A stretch of DNA of 64,000 bases from Liolophura sinensis (Eukaryota > Mollusca > Polyplacophora > Chitonida > Chitonidae), in contig NW_027018093.1 of NCBI RefSeq assembly GCF_032854445.1, positions 1-64,000 of the forward strand, read 5' to 3'. Of the stretch, positions 10,983 to 24,172 are shown one piece after another. The position numbers and the translations under genes were made by a program. How positions within the stretch are numbered: position 1 is the first letter of the stretch; each line of letters begins with the position of its first letter. Below the pieces are notes generated by a model. That model saw nothing but the letters and a program-made list of their open reading frames with translations, was not told the DNA's origin and searched no databases.

Positions 10983-13900
10983 TGCTACAGTCTGATGTAA
11001 AAAGTACAACTGACCACAGACCCACATGAATAAGGTGCCAAAAGATGCGGAATTGAGCCAGGTATCGGCAGCTGTTGAAAAATTGTAAATATCCCTGGTT
11101 TCCATGGAGTAAGAGCCGTTGCTGTGCACGTGATTATGACATTAATATTCATTGAATTGTCGCTACAGCCAAAAGTATTGGTCGGAGAGCAACGCGGTTC
11201 GCACCATTCGATTTCTTGTCTCAAAATACGTCGGATTAGCCTCTTACCAGCAGCACTGGAACAGTTTTTCCACTTTTGCATTTTTGCCTGGTCTTTTTGT
11301 TAATTGAAATCGGCTACACTGTACTCTGTACAATCGCGACTGGTCATTACTATATTCTACTTTTGACTATAAGTTATGTGCCCTTCGGTAGCCCAGAAGA
11401 CCTGAAATCTTTGGGCTAAGCCCATTTAACTCACCCAGCAATTGCCTTACTTCTAAGTGCAAGACAATCTCAATGTCTTTATCTACGTGTAGAAAAACCA
11501 CACCATTTGTACATGAAAAAACACAAGGTACCTGATACAGTCTGCTGTAAAAAGTACAACTAAACACTGACCCACATTTATAATGTGTCAAAAGATGCGG
11601 AATTGGGCCAGGCATCGGCAGCTGTTAAATAATTGCAAATATCCCTGGTTTTCATGGAGTAAGAGCCGTTGCTGGGCACGTGATTATGACATCAATATTC
11701 ATTGAATTGTCGCTACAGCCAAAAGTATTGGTCGGAGAGCAACGCGGTTTGCACCATTCGATTTCTCGTCACAAAATACGTCGGATTAGCCTCTTACCAG
11801 CAGCACTGGAACAGTTTTTCCACTTTTGCACTTTTGCCTGGTCTTTTTGTTAATTGAAATCGGCTACACTGTACTCTGTACAATCGCGACTGGTCATTAC
11901 TATATTCTACTTTTGACTATAAGTTATGTGCCCTTCGGTAGCCCAGAAGACCTGAAATCTTTGGGCTAAGCCCATTTAACTCACCCAGCAATTGCCTTAC
12001 TTCTAAGTGCAAGACAATCTCAATGTCTTTATCTACGTGTAGAAAAACCAGACCATTTGTACATGAAAAACACAAGGTACTTGATACAGTCTGCTGTAAA
12101 AAGTACAACTGAACACTGACCCACTTCAGTAAGGTGCCAAAAGATGCGGAATTGAGCCAGGCATCGGCAGCTGTTGAAAAATTGCAAATTTCCCTGGTTT
12201 CCATGGAGTAAGAGCCGTTGCTGGGCACGTGATTATGACACCAATGATCATTCAATTGTCACTACAGCCAAAAGTATTGGTCAGAGAGCAACGCGGTTTG
12301 CACCATTCGATTTCTTGTCAAAAAACACGTCGGATTAGCCTCTTACTAGTAGCACTGGAACAGTTTTTCCACTTTTGCATTTTTGCCTGGTCTTTTTGTT
12401 AATTGAAATCGGCTACACTGTACTCTGTACCATCGCGACTGGTCATTACTATATTCAACTTTTGACTATATGTTATGTGCCCTTCGGTAGCCCAGAAGAC
12501 GTCAAATCTTTGGGCTAAGCCCATTCTACTCACCCAGCAATTGTCTTACTTCTAAGTCCAAGACAATCTCAATGTCTTTATCTACGTGTAGAAAAACCAG
12601 ACCATTTGTACATAAAAAACACAAGGTACTTGATACAGTCTGCTGTAAAAAGTACAACTGACCACAGACCCACATGAATAAGGTGCCAAAAGATGCGGAA
12701 TTGAGCCAGGAATCGGCAGCTGTTGAAAAATTGCAAATTTCCCTGGTTTCCATGGAGTAAGAGCCGTTGCTGGGCACGTGATTATGACATAAATGATCAT
12801 TCAATTGTCACTACAGCCAAAAGTATTGGTCGGAGAGCAACGCGGTTTGCACCATTCGATTTCTCGTCACAAAATACGTCGGATTAGCCTCTTACTAGTA
12901 GCACTGGAACAGTTTTTCCACTTTTGCATTTTTGCCTGGTCTTTTTGTTAATTCAAACCGTCTACACTGTACTCTGTACAATCGCGACTGGTCATTACTA
13001 TATTCAACTTTTGACTATAAGTTATGTGCCCTTCGGTAGCCCAGAAGACGTCAAATCTTTGGGCTAATCCCATTTAACTCACCCAGCAATTGCCTTACTT
13101 CTAAGTGCAAGACAATCTCAATGTCTTTATCTACGTGTAGAAAAACCACACCATTTGTACATGAAAAACACAAGGTACTTGATACAGTCTGCTGTAAAAA
13201 GTACAACTGAACACTGACCCACTTCAGTAAGGTTCCAAAAGATGCGGAATTGAGCCAGGTATCGGCAGCTGTTGAAAAATTGCAAATTTCCCTGGTTTCC
13301 ATGGAGTAAGAGCCGTTGCTGTGCACGTGATTATGACATAAAGGATCATTCAATTGTCACAACAGCCAAAAGTATTGGTCGGAGAGCAACGCGGTTTGCA
13401 CCATCAGATTTCTCGTCACAAAATACGTCGGATTAGCCTCTTCACAGCAGCACTGGAACAATTTTTCCAATTTTGCATTTTTGCCTGGTCTTTTTGTTAA
13501 TTGAAATCGGCTACACTGTACTCTGTACAATCGCGACTGGTCATTACTATATTCAACTTTTGACTATATGTTATGTGCCCTTCGGTAGCCCAGAAGACGT
13601 CAAATCTTTGGGCTAAGCCCATTTAACTCACCCAGCAATTGCCTTACTTCTAAATCGAAGACAATCTCAATGTCTTTATCTACGTGTTGAAAAACCACAC
13701 CATTTGTACATGAAAAACACAAGGTACTTGATACAGTCCGCTGTAAAAAGTACAACTGAACACTGACCCACATTTATAATGTGTCAAAAGATTCGGAATT
13801 GGGCCAGGCATCGGCAGCTGTTAAATAATTGCAAATATCCCTGGTTTCCATGGAGTAAGAGCCGTTGCTACGCACGTGATTATGACATCAATGATCATTC

Positions 13901-14277
13901 AATTGTCGCTACAGCCAAAAGTATTGGTCGGAGAGCAACGCGGATTGCACCATTCGATTTCTCGTCACAAAATACGTCGGATTAGCCTCTTACTAGTAGC
14001 ACTGGAACAGTTTTTCCACTTTTGCATTTTTGCCTGGTCTTTTTGTTAATTGAAACCGGCTACACTGTACTCTGTACAATCGCGACTGGTCATTACTATA
14101 TTCTACTTTTGACTATAAGTTATGTGCCCTTCGGTAGCCCAGAAGACGTCAAATCTTTGGGCTAAGCCCATTTAACTCACCCAGCAATTGCCTTACTTCT
14201 AAGTCCAAGACAATCTCAATGTCTTTATCTACGTGTAGAAAAACCAGACCATTTGTACGTGAAAAACACAAGGTACC
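10983..14277 (+). repeat. 8-monomer HOR, copy 2, lacking one monomer
   Basis: Starts are 10983, 11533, 12082, 12631, 13180 and 13729; order H-T-S-H-S-T. The first units match copy 1 at +4393/4394, but from 13180 on the match is at +3844, exactly 549 bp less. The unit at 12631 is a fusion: its left part matches the copy-1 unit at 8238 and its right part matches the unit at 8787 (TTACTAGTAGCAC and ATTCAAACCGTC). This is the expected product of unequal exchange between neighbouring monomers. The following unit at 14278 stands where the eighth would be but carries other variants. Confidence 0.88.
12847..12895. other. Mapped unequal-crossover junction within a fused monomer
   Basis: The base at 12846 (T in GGTTTGC) is the last one specific to the 8238-type monomer; the base at 12896 (T in ACTAGTAG) is the first specific to the 8787-type monomer. 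The 49 bp between are the same in both parents, so the exchange must lie in this interval. The interval contains TTCTCGTCAC and AAATACGTCGGATTAG. It does not overlap the start hairpin. Confidence 0.8.
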
Positions 14278-17200
14278 TGATACAGTCTGCTGTAAAAAGT
14301 ACAACTAAACACTGACCCACTTCAGTAAGGTGCCAAAAGATGCGGAATTGAGCCAGGCATCGGCAGCTGTTGAAAAATTGCAAATTTCCCTGGTTTCCAT
14401 GGAGTAAGAGCCGTTGCTGGGCACGTGATTATGACATAAATGATCATTCATTTGTCACTACAGCCAAAAGTATTGGTCGGAGAGCAACGCAGTTTGCACC
14501 ATTCTATTTCTCGTCACAAAATACGTCGGATTAGCCTCTTACCAGCAGCACTGGAACAGTTTTTCCACTTTTGCATTTTTACCTGGTCTTTTTGTTAATT
14601 GAAACCGGCTACACTGTAATCTTTACAATCGCGACTGGTCATTACTATATTAAACTTTTGACTATATGTTATGTGCCCTTCGGTTAGCCCAGAGGACGTC
14701 AAATCTTTGGGCCAAGCCCATTTAACTCACCCAGCAATTGTCTTACTTCTAAGTCCAAGACAATCTCATGTCTTTATCTACGGTGTAAAAAACCACACCA
14801 TTTGTACATGAAAAAACACAAGGTACTTGATACAGTCTGCTGTAAAAAGTACAACTGAACACTGACCCACTTCAGTAAGGTGCCAAAAGATGCGGAATTG
14901 AGCCAGGCATCGGCAGCTGTTGAAAAATTGCAAAATTCCCTGGTTTCCATGGAGTAAGAGCCGTTGCTGGGCACGTGATTATGACATCAATGATCATTCA
15001 ATTGTCACTACAGCCAAAGTATTGGTCGGAGAGCAACGCGGTTTGCACCATTCGATTTCTCGTCACAAAATACGTCGGATTAGCCTCTTACCAGCAGCAC
15101 TGTAACAGTTTTTCCACTTTTGCATTTTTACCTGGTCTTTTTGTTAATTGAAATCGGCTACACTGTACTCTGTACAATCGCCACTGGTCATTACTATATT
15201 CAACTTTTGACTATAAGTTATGTGCCCTTCGGTAGCCCAGAAGACGTTAAATCTTTCGGCTAAGCCCATTTAACTCACCCAGCAATTGTCTTACTTCTAA
15301 GTCCAAGACAATCTCAATGTCTTTATCTACGTGTAGAAAAACCACACCATTTGTACATGAAAAACACAAGGTACTTGATACAGTCTGATGTAAAAAGTAC
15401 AACTGACCACAGACCCACATGAATAAGGTGCCAAAAGATTTGGAATTGAGCCAAGCATCGGCAGCTGTTGAAAAATTGCAAATATCCCTGGTTTCTATGG
15501 AGTAAGAGCCGTTGCTACGCACGTGATTATGACATCAATGATCATTCAATTGTCGCTACAGCCAAAAGTATTGGTCGGAGAGCAACGCGGTTTGCACCAT
15601 TCGATTTCTCGTCATAAAATACGTCGGATAGCCTCTTACTAGTAGCACTGGAACAGTTTTTCCACTTTTGCATTTTTGCCTGGTCTTTTTGTTAATTGAA
15701 ACCGGCTACTCTGTAATCTGTACAATCGCGACTGGTCATTACTATATTCAACTTTTGACTATAAGTTATGTGCCCTTCGGTAGACCAGAAGACCTGAAAT
15801 CTTTGGGCCAAGCCCATTTAACTCACCCGGCAATTGTCTTACTTCTAAGTCCAAGACAATCTCAATGTTTTTATCTACGTGTAGAAAAACCAGACCATTT
15901 GTACATGAAAAAACACAAGGTACTTGATACAGTCTGCTGTAAAAAGTACAACTGAACACTGACCCACTTCAGTAAGATGCCAAAAGATTCGGAATTGAGC
16001 CAAGCATCGGCAGCTGTTGAAAAATTGCAATTTTCCCTGGTTTCCATGGAGTAAGAGCCGTTGCTACGCACGTGATTATGACATCAATGATCATTCAATT
16101 GTCGCTACAGCCAAAAGTATTGGTCGGAGAGCAACGCGGTTTGCACCATTCGATTTTTCGTCACAAAATACGTCGGATTAGCCTCTTACTAGTAGCACTG
16201 GAACAGTTTTTCCAATTTTGCATTTTTGCCTGGTCTTTTTGTTAATTGAAACCGGCTACACTGTACTCTGTACAATCGCGACTGGTCATTACTATATTCT
16301 ACTTTTGACTATAAGTTATGTGCCCTTCGGTAGCCCAGAAGACGTCAAATTTTTGGGCTAAGCCCATTTAACTCACCCAGCAATTGCCTACTTCTAAGTC
16401 CAAGACAATCTCAATGTCTTTATCTACGTGTAGAAAAACCAGACCATTTGTACATAAAAAACACAAGGTACTTGATACAGTCTGCTGTAAAAGTACAACT
16501 AAACACTGACCCACATTTATAAGGTGCCAAAAGATGCGGAATTGGGCCAGGCATCGGCAGCTGTTAAAAAATTGTAAATATCCCTGGTTTCCATGGAGCA
16601 AGAGCCGTTGCTGTGCACGTGATTATGACATCAATATTCATTGAATTGTCGCTACAGCCAAAAGTATTGGTCGGAGAGCAACGCGGATTGCACCATTCGA
16701 TTTCTCGTCACAAAATACGTCGGATTAGCCTCTTACTAGTAGCACTGGAACAGTTTTTCCACTTTTGCATTTTTGCCTGGTCTTTTTGTTAATTGAAACC
16801 GGCTACACTGTACTCTGTACAATCGCGACTGGTCATTACTATATTCTACTTTTGACTATAAGTTATGTGCCCTTCGGTAGCCCAGAAGACGTCAAATTTT
16901 TGGGCTAAGCCCATTTAACTCACCCGGCAATTGCCTTACTTCTAAGTCCAAGACAATCTCAATGTCTTTATCTACGTGTAGAAAAACCACACCATTTGTA
17001 CGTGAAAAACACAAGGTACTTGATAGAGTCTGCTGTAAAAAGTACAACTAAACACTGACCCACTTCAGTAAGGTGCCAAAAGATGCGGAATTGAGCCAGG
17101 CATCGGCAGCTGTTGAAAAATTGCAAATTTCCCTGGTTTCCATGGAGTAAGAGCCGTTGCTCTGCACGTGATTATGACATAAATGATCATTCATTTGTCA

Positions 17201-18117
17201 CTACAGCCAAAAGTATTGGTCGGAGAGCAAGGCAGTTTGCACCATTCGATTTCTCGTCACAAAATACGTCGGATTAGCCTCTTACCAGCAGCACTGGAAC
17301 AGTTTTTCCACTTTTGCATTTTTGCCTGGTCTTTTTGTTAATTGAAACCGGCTACACTGTAATCTTTACAATCGCGACTGGTCATTACTATATTAAACTT
17401 TTGACTATAAGTTATGTTCCCTTCGGTAGCCCAGAGGACGTCAAATCTTTGGCCAAGCCCATTTAACTCACCCAGCAATTGTCTTACTTCTAAGTCCAAG
17501 ACAATCTGAATGTCTTTATCTACGTGTAGAAAAACCAGACCATTTGTACATGAAAAACACAAGGTACTTGATACAGTCTGCTGTAAAAAGTACAACTGAA
17601 CACTGACCCACTTCAGTAAGGTGCCAAAAGATGCGGAATTGAGCCAGGCATCGGCAGCTGTTGAAAAATTGCAAATTTCCCTGGTTTCCATGGAGTAAGA
17701 GCCGTTGCTGGGCACGTGATTATGACATAAATGATTATTCAATTGTCACTACAGCCAAAAGTATTGGTCGGAGAGCAACGCAGTTTGCACCATTCGATTT
17801 CTCGTCACAAAATACGTCGGATTAGCCTCTTACCAGCAGCACTGTAACAGTTTTTCCACTTTTGCATTTTTACCTGGTCTTTTTGTTAATTGAAATCGGC
17901 TACACTGTACTCTGTACAATCGCGACTGGTCATTACTATATTCAACTTTTGACTATAAGTTATGTGCCCTTCGGTAGCCCAGAAGACGTCAAATCTTTGG
18001 GTTAAGCCCATTTAACTCACCCAGCAATTGTCTTACTTCTAAGTCCAAGACAATCTCAATGTCTTTATCTACATGTAGAAAAACCACACCATTTGTACAT
18101 AAAAAACACAAGGAACT
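14278..18117 (+). repeat. Mixed, indel-bearing monomer block (7 monomers)
   Basis: Starts are 14278, 14828, 15376, 15925, 16473, 17021 and 17569; lengths 550, 548, 549, 548, 548, 548 and 549. Order S-S-H-S-T-S-S. Single-base indels include CGGTTAGCCC near 14683, CAATCTCATG near 14767, TACGGTGTA near 14782, CAGCCAAAGT near 15013, CGGATAGCC near 15626 and GCCTACTTC near 16385. The 14278 unit shares the rare CATTCTATTT with the unit at 25822, and the 15376-15925 pair matches the units at 32958-33507. It appears to be a mosaic of pieces found elsewhere in the window. Confidence 0.8.
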
Positions 18118-21100
18118 TGCTACAGTCTGCTGTAAAAAGTACAACTGACCACAGACCCACATGAATAAGGTGCCAAAAGATTCGGAATTGAGCCAGGTAT
18201 CGGCAGCTGTTGAAAAATTGTAAATATCCCTGGTTTCCATGGAGTAAGAGCCGTTGCTGTGCACGTGATTATGACATTAATATTCATTGAATTGTCGCTA
18301 CAGCCAAAAGTATTGGTCGGAGAGCAACGCGGTTCGCACCATTCGATTTCTTGTCTCAAAATACGTCGGATTAGCCTCTTACCAGCAGCACTGGAACAGT
18401 TTTTCCACTTTTGCATTTTTGCCTGGTCTTTTTGTTAATTGAAATCGGCTACACTGTACTCTGTACAATCGCGACTGGTCATTACTATATTCAACTTTTG
18501 ACTATAAGTTATGTGCCCTTCGGTAGCCCAGAAGACCTGAAATCTTTGGGCTAAGCCCATTTAACTCACCCAGCAATTGCCTTACTTCTAAGTGCAAGAC
18601 AATCTCAATGTCTTTATCTACGTGTAGAAAAACCACACCATTTGTACATGAAAAAAACACAAGGTACCTGATACAGTCTGCTGTAAAAAGTACAACTAAA
18701 CACTGACCCACATTTATAATGTGTCAAAAGATGCGGAATTGGGCCAGGCATCGGCAGCTGTTAAATAATTGCAAATATCCCGGTTTTCATGGAGTAAGAG
18801 CCGTTGCTGGGCACGTGATTATGACATCAATATTCATTGAATTGTCGCTACAGCCAAAAGTATTGGTCGGAGACAACGCGGTTTGCACCATTCGATTTCT
18901 CGTCACAAAATACGTCGGATTAGCCTCTTACCAGCAGCACTGGAACAGTTTTTCCACTTTTGCATTTTGCCTGGTCTTTTTGTTAATTGAAATCGGCTAC
19001 ACCGTACTCTGTACAATCGCGACTGGTCATTACTATATTCTACTTTTGACTATAAGTTATGTGCCCTTCGGTAGCCCAGAAGACGTCAAATCTTTGGGCT
19101 AAGCCCATTCTACTCACCCAGCAATTGTCTTACTTCTAAGTCCAAGACAATCTCAAAGTCTTTATCTACGTGTAGAAAAACCAGACCATTTGTACATAAA
19201 AAACACAAGGTACTTGATACAGTCTGCTGTAAAAAGTACAACTGACCACAGACCCACATGAATAAGGTGCCAAAAGATGCGGAATTGAGCCAAGAATCGG
19301 CAGCTGTTGAAAAATTGCAAATTTCCCTGGTTTCCATGGAGTAAGAGCCGTTGCTGTGCACGTGATTATGACATAAATGATCATTCAATTGTCACTACAG
19401 CCAAAAGTATTGGTCGGGAGAGCAACGCGGTTTGCACCATTCGATTTCTCGTCACAAAATACGTCGGATTAGCCTCTTACCAGCAGCACTGGAAACAATT
19501 TTTCCAATTTTGCATTTTTGCCTGGCCTTTTTGTTAATTGAAATCGGCTACACTGTACTCTGTACAATCGGGACTGGTCATTACTATATTCAACTTTTGA
19601 CTATATGTTATGTGCCCTTTGGTAGCCCAGAAGACGTCAAATCTTTGGGCTAAGCCCATTTAACTCACCCAGCAATTGCCTTACTTCTAAGTCGAAGACA
19701 ATCTTAATGTCTTTATCTACGTGTAGAAAAACCACACCATTTGTACATGAAAAACACAAGGTACTTGATACAGTCTGCTGTAAAAAGTACAACTGAACAC
19801 TGACCCACTTCAGTAAGATGCCAAAAGATGCGGAATTGAGCCAGGCATCGGCAGCTGTTGAAAAATTGCAAATTTCCCTGGTTTCCATGGAGTAAGAGCC
19901 GTTGCTACGCACGTGATTATGACATAAATGATCATTCAATTGTCACTACAGCCAAAAGTATTGGTCGGAGAGCAACGCGGTTTGCACCATAAGATTTCTC
20001 GTCACAAAATACGTCGGATTAGTCTCTTACCAGCAGCACTGGAACAATTTTTCCAATTTTGCATTTTTGCCTGGCCTTTTTGTTAATTGAAATCGGCTAC
20101 ACTGTACTCTGTACAATCGCGACTGGTCATTACTACATTCAACTTTTGACTATATGTTATGTGCCCTTCGGCAGCCCAGAAGGACCTGAAAATCTTTGGG
20201 CTTAGCCCATTTAACTCACCCAGCAATTGCCTTACTTCTAAGTCGAAGACAATCTTAATGTCTTTATCTACGTGTAGAAAAAACCACACCATTTGTACAT
20301 GAAAAACACAAGGTACTTGATACAGTCTGCTGTAAAAAGTACAACTGAACACTGACCCACTTCAGTAAGGTGCCAAAAGATGCGGAATTGAGCCAGGCAT
20401 CGGCAGCTGTTGAAAAATTGCAAATTTCCCTGGTTTCCATGGAGTAAGAGCCGTTGCTACGCACGTGATTATGACATCAATGATCATTCAATTGTCGCTA
20501 AAGCAAAAGTATTGGTCGGAGAGCAACGCGGATTGCACCATTCGATTTCTCGTCACAAAATACGTCGGATTAGCCTCTTACTAGTAGCACTGGAACAGTT
20601 TTTTCCACTTTTGCATTTTTGCCTGGTCTTTTGTTAATTCAAACCGTCTACACTGTACTCTGTACAATCGCGACTGGTCATTACTATATTCAACTTTTGA
20701 CTATAAGTTATGTGCCCTTCGGTAGCCCAGAAGACCTGAAATCTTTGGGCTAAGCCCATTTAACTCACCCAGCAATTGCCTTACTTCTAAGTGCAAGGAC
20801 AATCTCAATGTCTTTATCTACGTGTAGAACAAACCAGACCATTTGTACATGAAAAAACACAAGGTACTTGATACAGTCTGCTGTAAAAAGTACAACTGAA
20901 CACCTGACCCACTTCAGTAAGGTGCCAAAAGATGCGGAATTGAGCCAGGCATCGGCAGCTGTTGAAAAATTGCAAATTTCCCTGGTTTCCATGGAGTAAG
21001 AGCCGTTGCTGGGCACGTGATTATGACACCAATGATCATTTCAATTGTCACTACAGCCAAAAGTATTGGTCAGAGAGCAACGCGGTTTGCACCATTCGAT

Positions 21101-24100
21101 TTCTCGTCAAAAAATACGTCGGATTAGCCTCTTACTAGTAGCACTGGAACAGTTTTTTCCACTTTTGCATTTTTGCCTGGTCTTTTTGTTAATTGAAATC
21201 GGCTACACTGTACTCTGTACCATCGCGACTGGTCATTACTATATTCAACTTTTGACTATAAGTTATGTGCCCTTCGGTAGCCCAGAAGACGTCAAATCTT
21301 TGGGCTAAGCCCATTCTACTCACCCAGCAATTGTCTTACTTCTAAGTCCAAGACAATCTCAAAGTCTTTATCTACGTGTAGAAAAACCAGACCATTTGTA
21401 CATAAAAAACACAAGGTACTTGATACAGTCTGCTGTAAAAAGTACAACTGACCACAGACCCACATGAATAAGGTGCCAAAAGATGCGGAATTGAGCCAAG
21501 AATCGGCAGCTGTTGAAAAATTGCAAATTTCCCTGGTTTCCATGGAGTAAGAGCCGTTGCTGTGCACGTGATTATGACATAATAAAATGATCATTCAATT
21601 GTCACTACAGCAAAAGTATTGGTCGGAGAGCAACGCGGTTTGCACCCATTCGATTTCTCGTCACAAAATACGTCGGATTAGCCTCTACCAGCAGCACTGG
21701 AACAATTTTTCCAATTTTGCATTTTTGCCTGGCCTTTTTGTTAATTGAAATCGGCTACACTGTACTCTGTACAATCGGGACTGGTCATTACTATATTCAA
21801 CTTTTGACTATATGTATGTGCCCTTTGGTAGCCCAGAAGACGTCAAATCTTTGGGCTAAGCCCATTTAAACTCACCCAGCAATTGCTTACTTCTAAGTCG
21901 AAGACAATCTTAATGTCTTTATCTACGTGTAGAAAAAACCACACCATTTGTACATGAAAAACACAAGGTACTTGATACAGTCTGCTGTAAAAAGTACAAC
22001 TGAACACTGACCCACTTCAGTAAGATGCCAAAAGATGCGGAATTGAGCCAGGCATCGGCAGCTGTTGAAAATTGCAAATTTCCTGGTTTCCATGGAGTAA
22101 GAGCCGTTGCTACGCACGTGATTATGACATAAATGATCATTCAATTGTCACTACAGCCAAAAGTATTGGTCGGAGAGCAACGCGGTTTGCACCATAAGAT
22201 TCTCGTCACAAAATACGTCGGATTAGCCTCTTACCAGCAGCACTGAACAATTTTTCCAATTTTGCAATTTTGCCTGGCCTTTTTGTTAATTGAAATCGGC
22301 TACACTGTACTCTGTACAATCGCGACTGGTCATTACTACATTCAACTTTTGACTATATGTGATGTGCCCTTCGGCAGCCCAGAAGACCTGAAATCTTTGG
22401 GCTTAGCCCATTTAACTCACCCAGCAATTGCTTACTTCTAAGTCGAAGACAATCTTAATGTCTTTATCTACGTGTAGAAAAACCACACCATTTGTACATG
22501 AAAAAAACACAAGGTACTTGATACAGTCTGCTGTAAAAAGTACAACTGAACACTGACCCACTTCAGTAAGGTGCCAAAAGATGCGGAATTGAGCCAGGCA
22601 TCGGCAGCTGTTGAAAAATTGCAAATTTCCCTGGTTTCCATGGAGTAAGAGCCGTTGCTACGCACGTGATTAATGACATAAAATGATCATTCAATTGTCG
22701 CTTACAGCCAAAAGTATTGGTCGGAGAGCAACGCGGATTGCACCATTCGATTTCTCGTCACAAAATACGTCGATTAGCCTCTTACTAGTAGCACTGGAAC
22801 AGTTTTTCCACTTTTGCATTTTTGCCTGGTCTTTTTGTTAATTCAAACCGTCTACACTGTACTCTGTACAATCGCGACTGGTCATTACTATATTCAACTT
22901 TTGACTATAAGTTATGTGCCCTTCGGTAGCCCAGAAGACGTCAAATCTTTGGGCTAAGCCCATTTAAACTCACCCAGCAATTGCCTTACTTCTAAGTGCA
23001 AGACAATCTCAATGTCTTTATCTACGTGTAGAAAAACCACACCATTGGTACGTGAAAAACACAAGGTACTTGATACAGTCTGCTGTAAAAAGTACAACTG
23101 AACACTGACCCACTTCAGTAAGGTTCCAAAAGATGCGGAATTGAGCCAGTATCGGCAGCTGTTGAAAAATTGCAAATTCCCTGGTTTCCATGGAGTAAGA
23201 GCCGTTGCTGTTGCACGTGATTATGACATAAAGGATCATTCAATTGTCACAACAGCCAAAAGTATTGGTCGGAGAGCAACGCGGTTTGCACCATCAAGAT
23301 TTCTCGTCACAAAATACATCGGATTAGCCTCTTCACAGCAGCAGTGGAACAATTTTTCCAATTTTGCATTTTTGCCTGGTCTTTTTGTTAATTGAAATCG
23401 GCTACACTGTACTCTGTACAATCGCGGACTGGTCATTACTATATTCAACTTTTGACTATATGTTATGTGCCCTTCGGTAGCCCAGAGACGTCAAATCTTT
23501 GGGCTAAGCCCATTTAACTCACCCAGCAATTGCCTTTCTTCTAAATCGAAGACAATCTCAATGTCTTTATCTACGTGTTGAAAAACCACACCATTTGTAC
23601 ATGAAAAACACAAGGTACTTGATACAGTCTGCTGTAAAAAAGTACAACTGAACACTGACCCACATTTATAATGTGTCAAAAGATGCGGAATTGGGCCAGG
23701 CATAGCTGTTAAATTAATTGCAAAGTTCCCCTGGTTTCCATGGAGTAAGAGCCGTTGCTGTGCACGTGATTATGACATCAATATTCATTGAATTGTCGCT
23801 ACAAGCCAAAAGTATTGGTCGGAGAGCACGCGGTTTGCACCATTCGAATTTCTCGTCACAAAATACGTCGGATTAGCCTCTTACCAGCAGCACTGGAAAC
23901 AGTTTTTCCACTTTTGCATTTTTGCCTGGTCTTTTTGTTAATTGAAATCGGCTACACTGTACTCTGTACAATCGCGACTGGTCATTACTACATTTAACTT
24001 TTGACTATAAGTTATGTGCCCTTCGGTAGCCCAGAAGACCTGAAATCTTTGGGCTAAGCCCATTTAACTCACCCAGCAATTCCCTTACTTCTAAGTGCAA

Positions 24101-24172
24101 GACAATCTCAATGTCGTTATCTACGTGTAGAAAAAACCAGAGCCATTTTGTACATGAAAAACACAAGGTACT
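18118..24172 (+). repeat. Degenerate derivative of the 8-monomer HOR, indel-rich, with 4-monomer duplication
   Basis: Starts are 18118, 18669, 19215, 19766, 20318, 20869, 21421, 21973, 22519, 23071 and 23620; order H-T-H-S-S-S-H-S-S-S-T. The first two units correspond to those at 6589 and 7140 and the last two to 9336 and 9885, so the block is framed like the 8-monomer HOR. Inside, the four units from 19215 recur from 21421 (+2206 bp, that is 4 x 549 plus indels). Ten of the eleven units deviate from 549 bp (546-553), mainly through 1-4 base indels, many in homopolymers. Confidence 0.8.
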
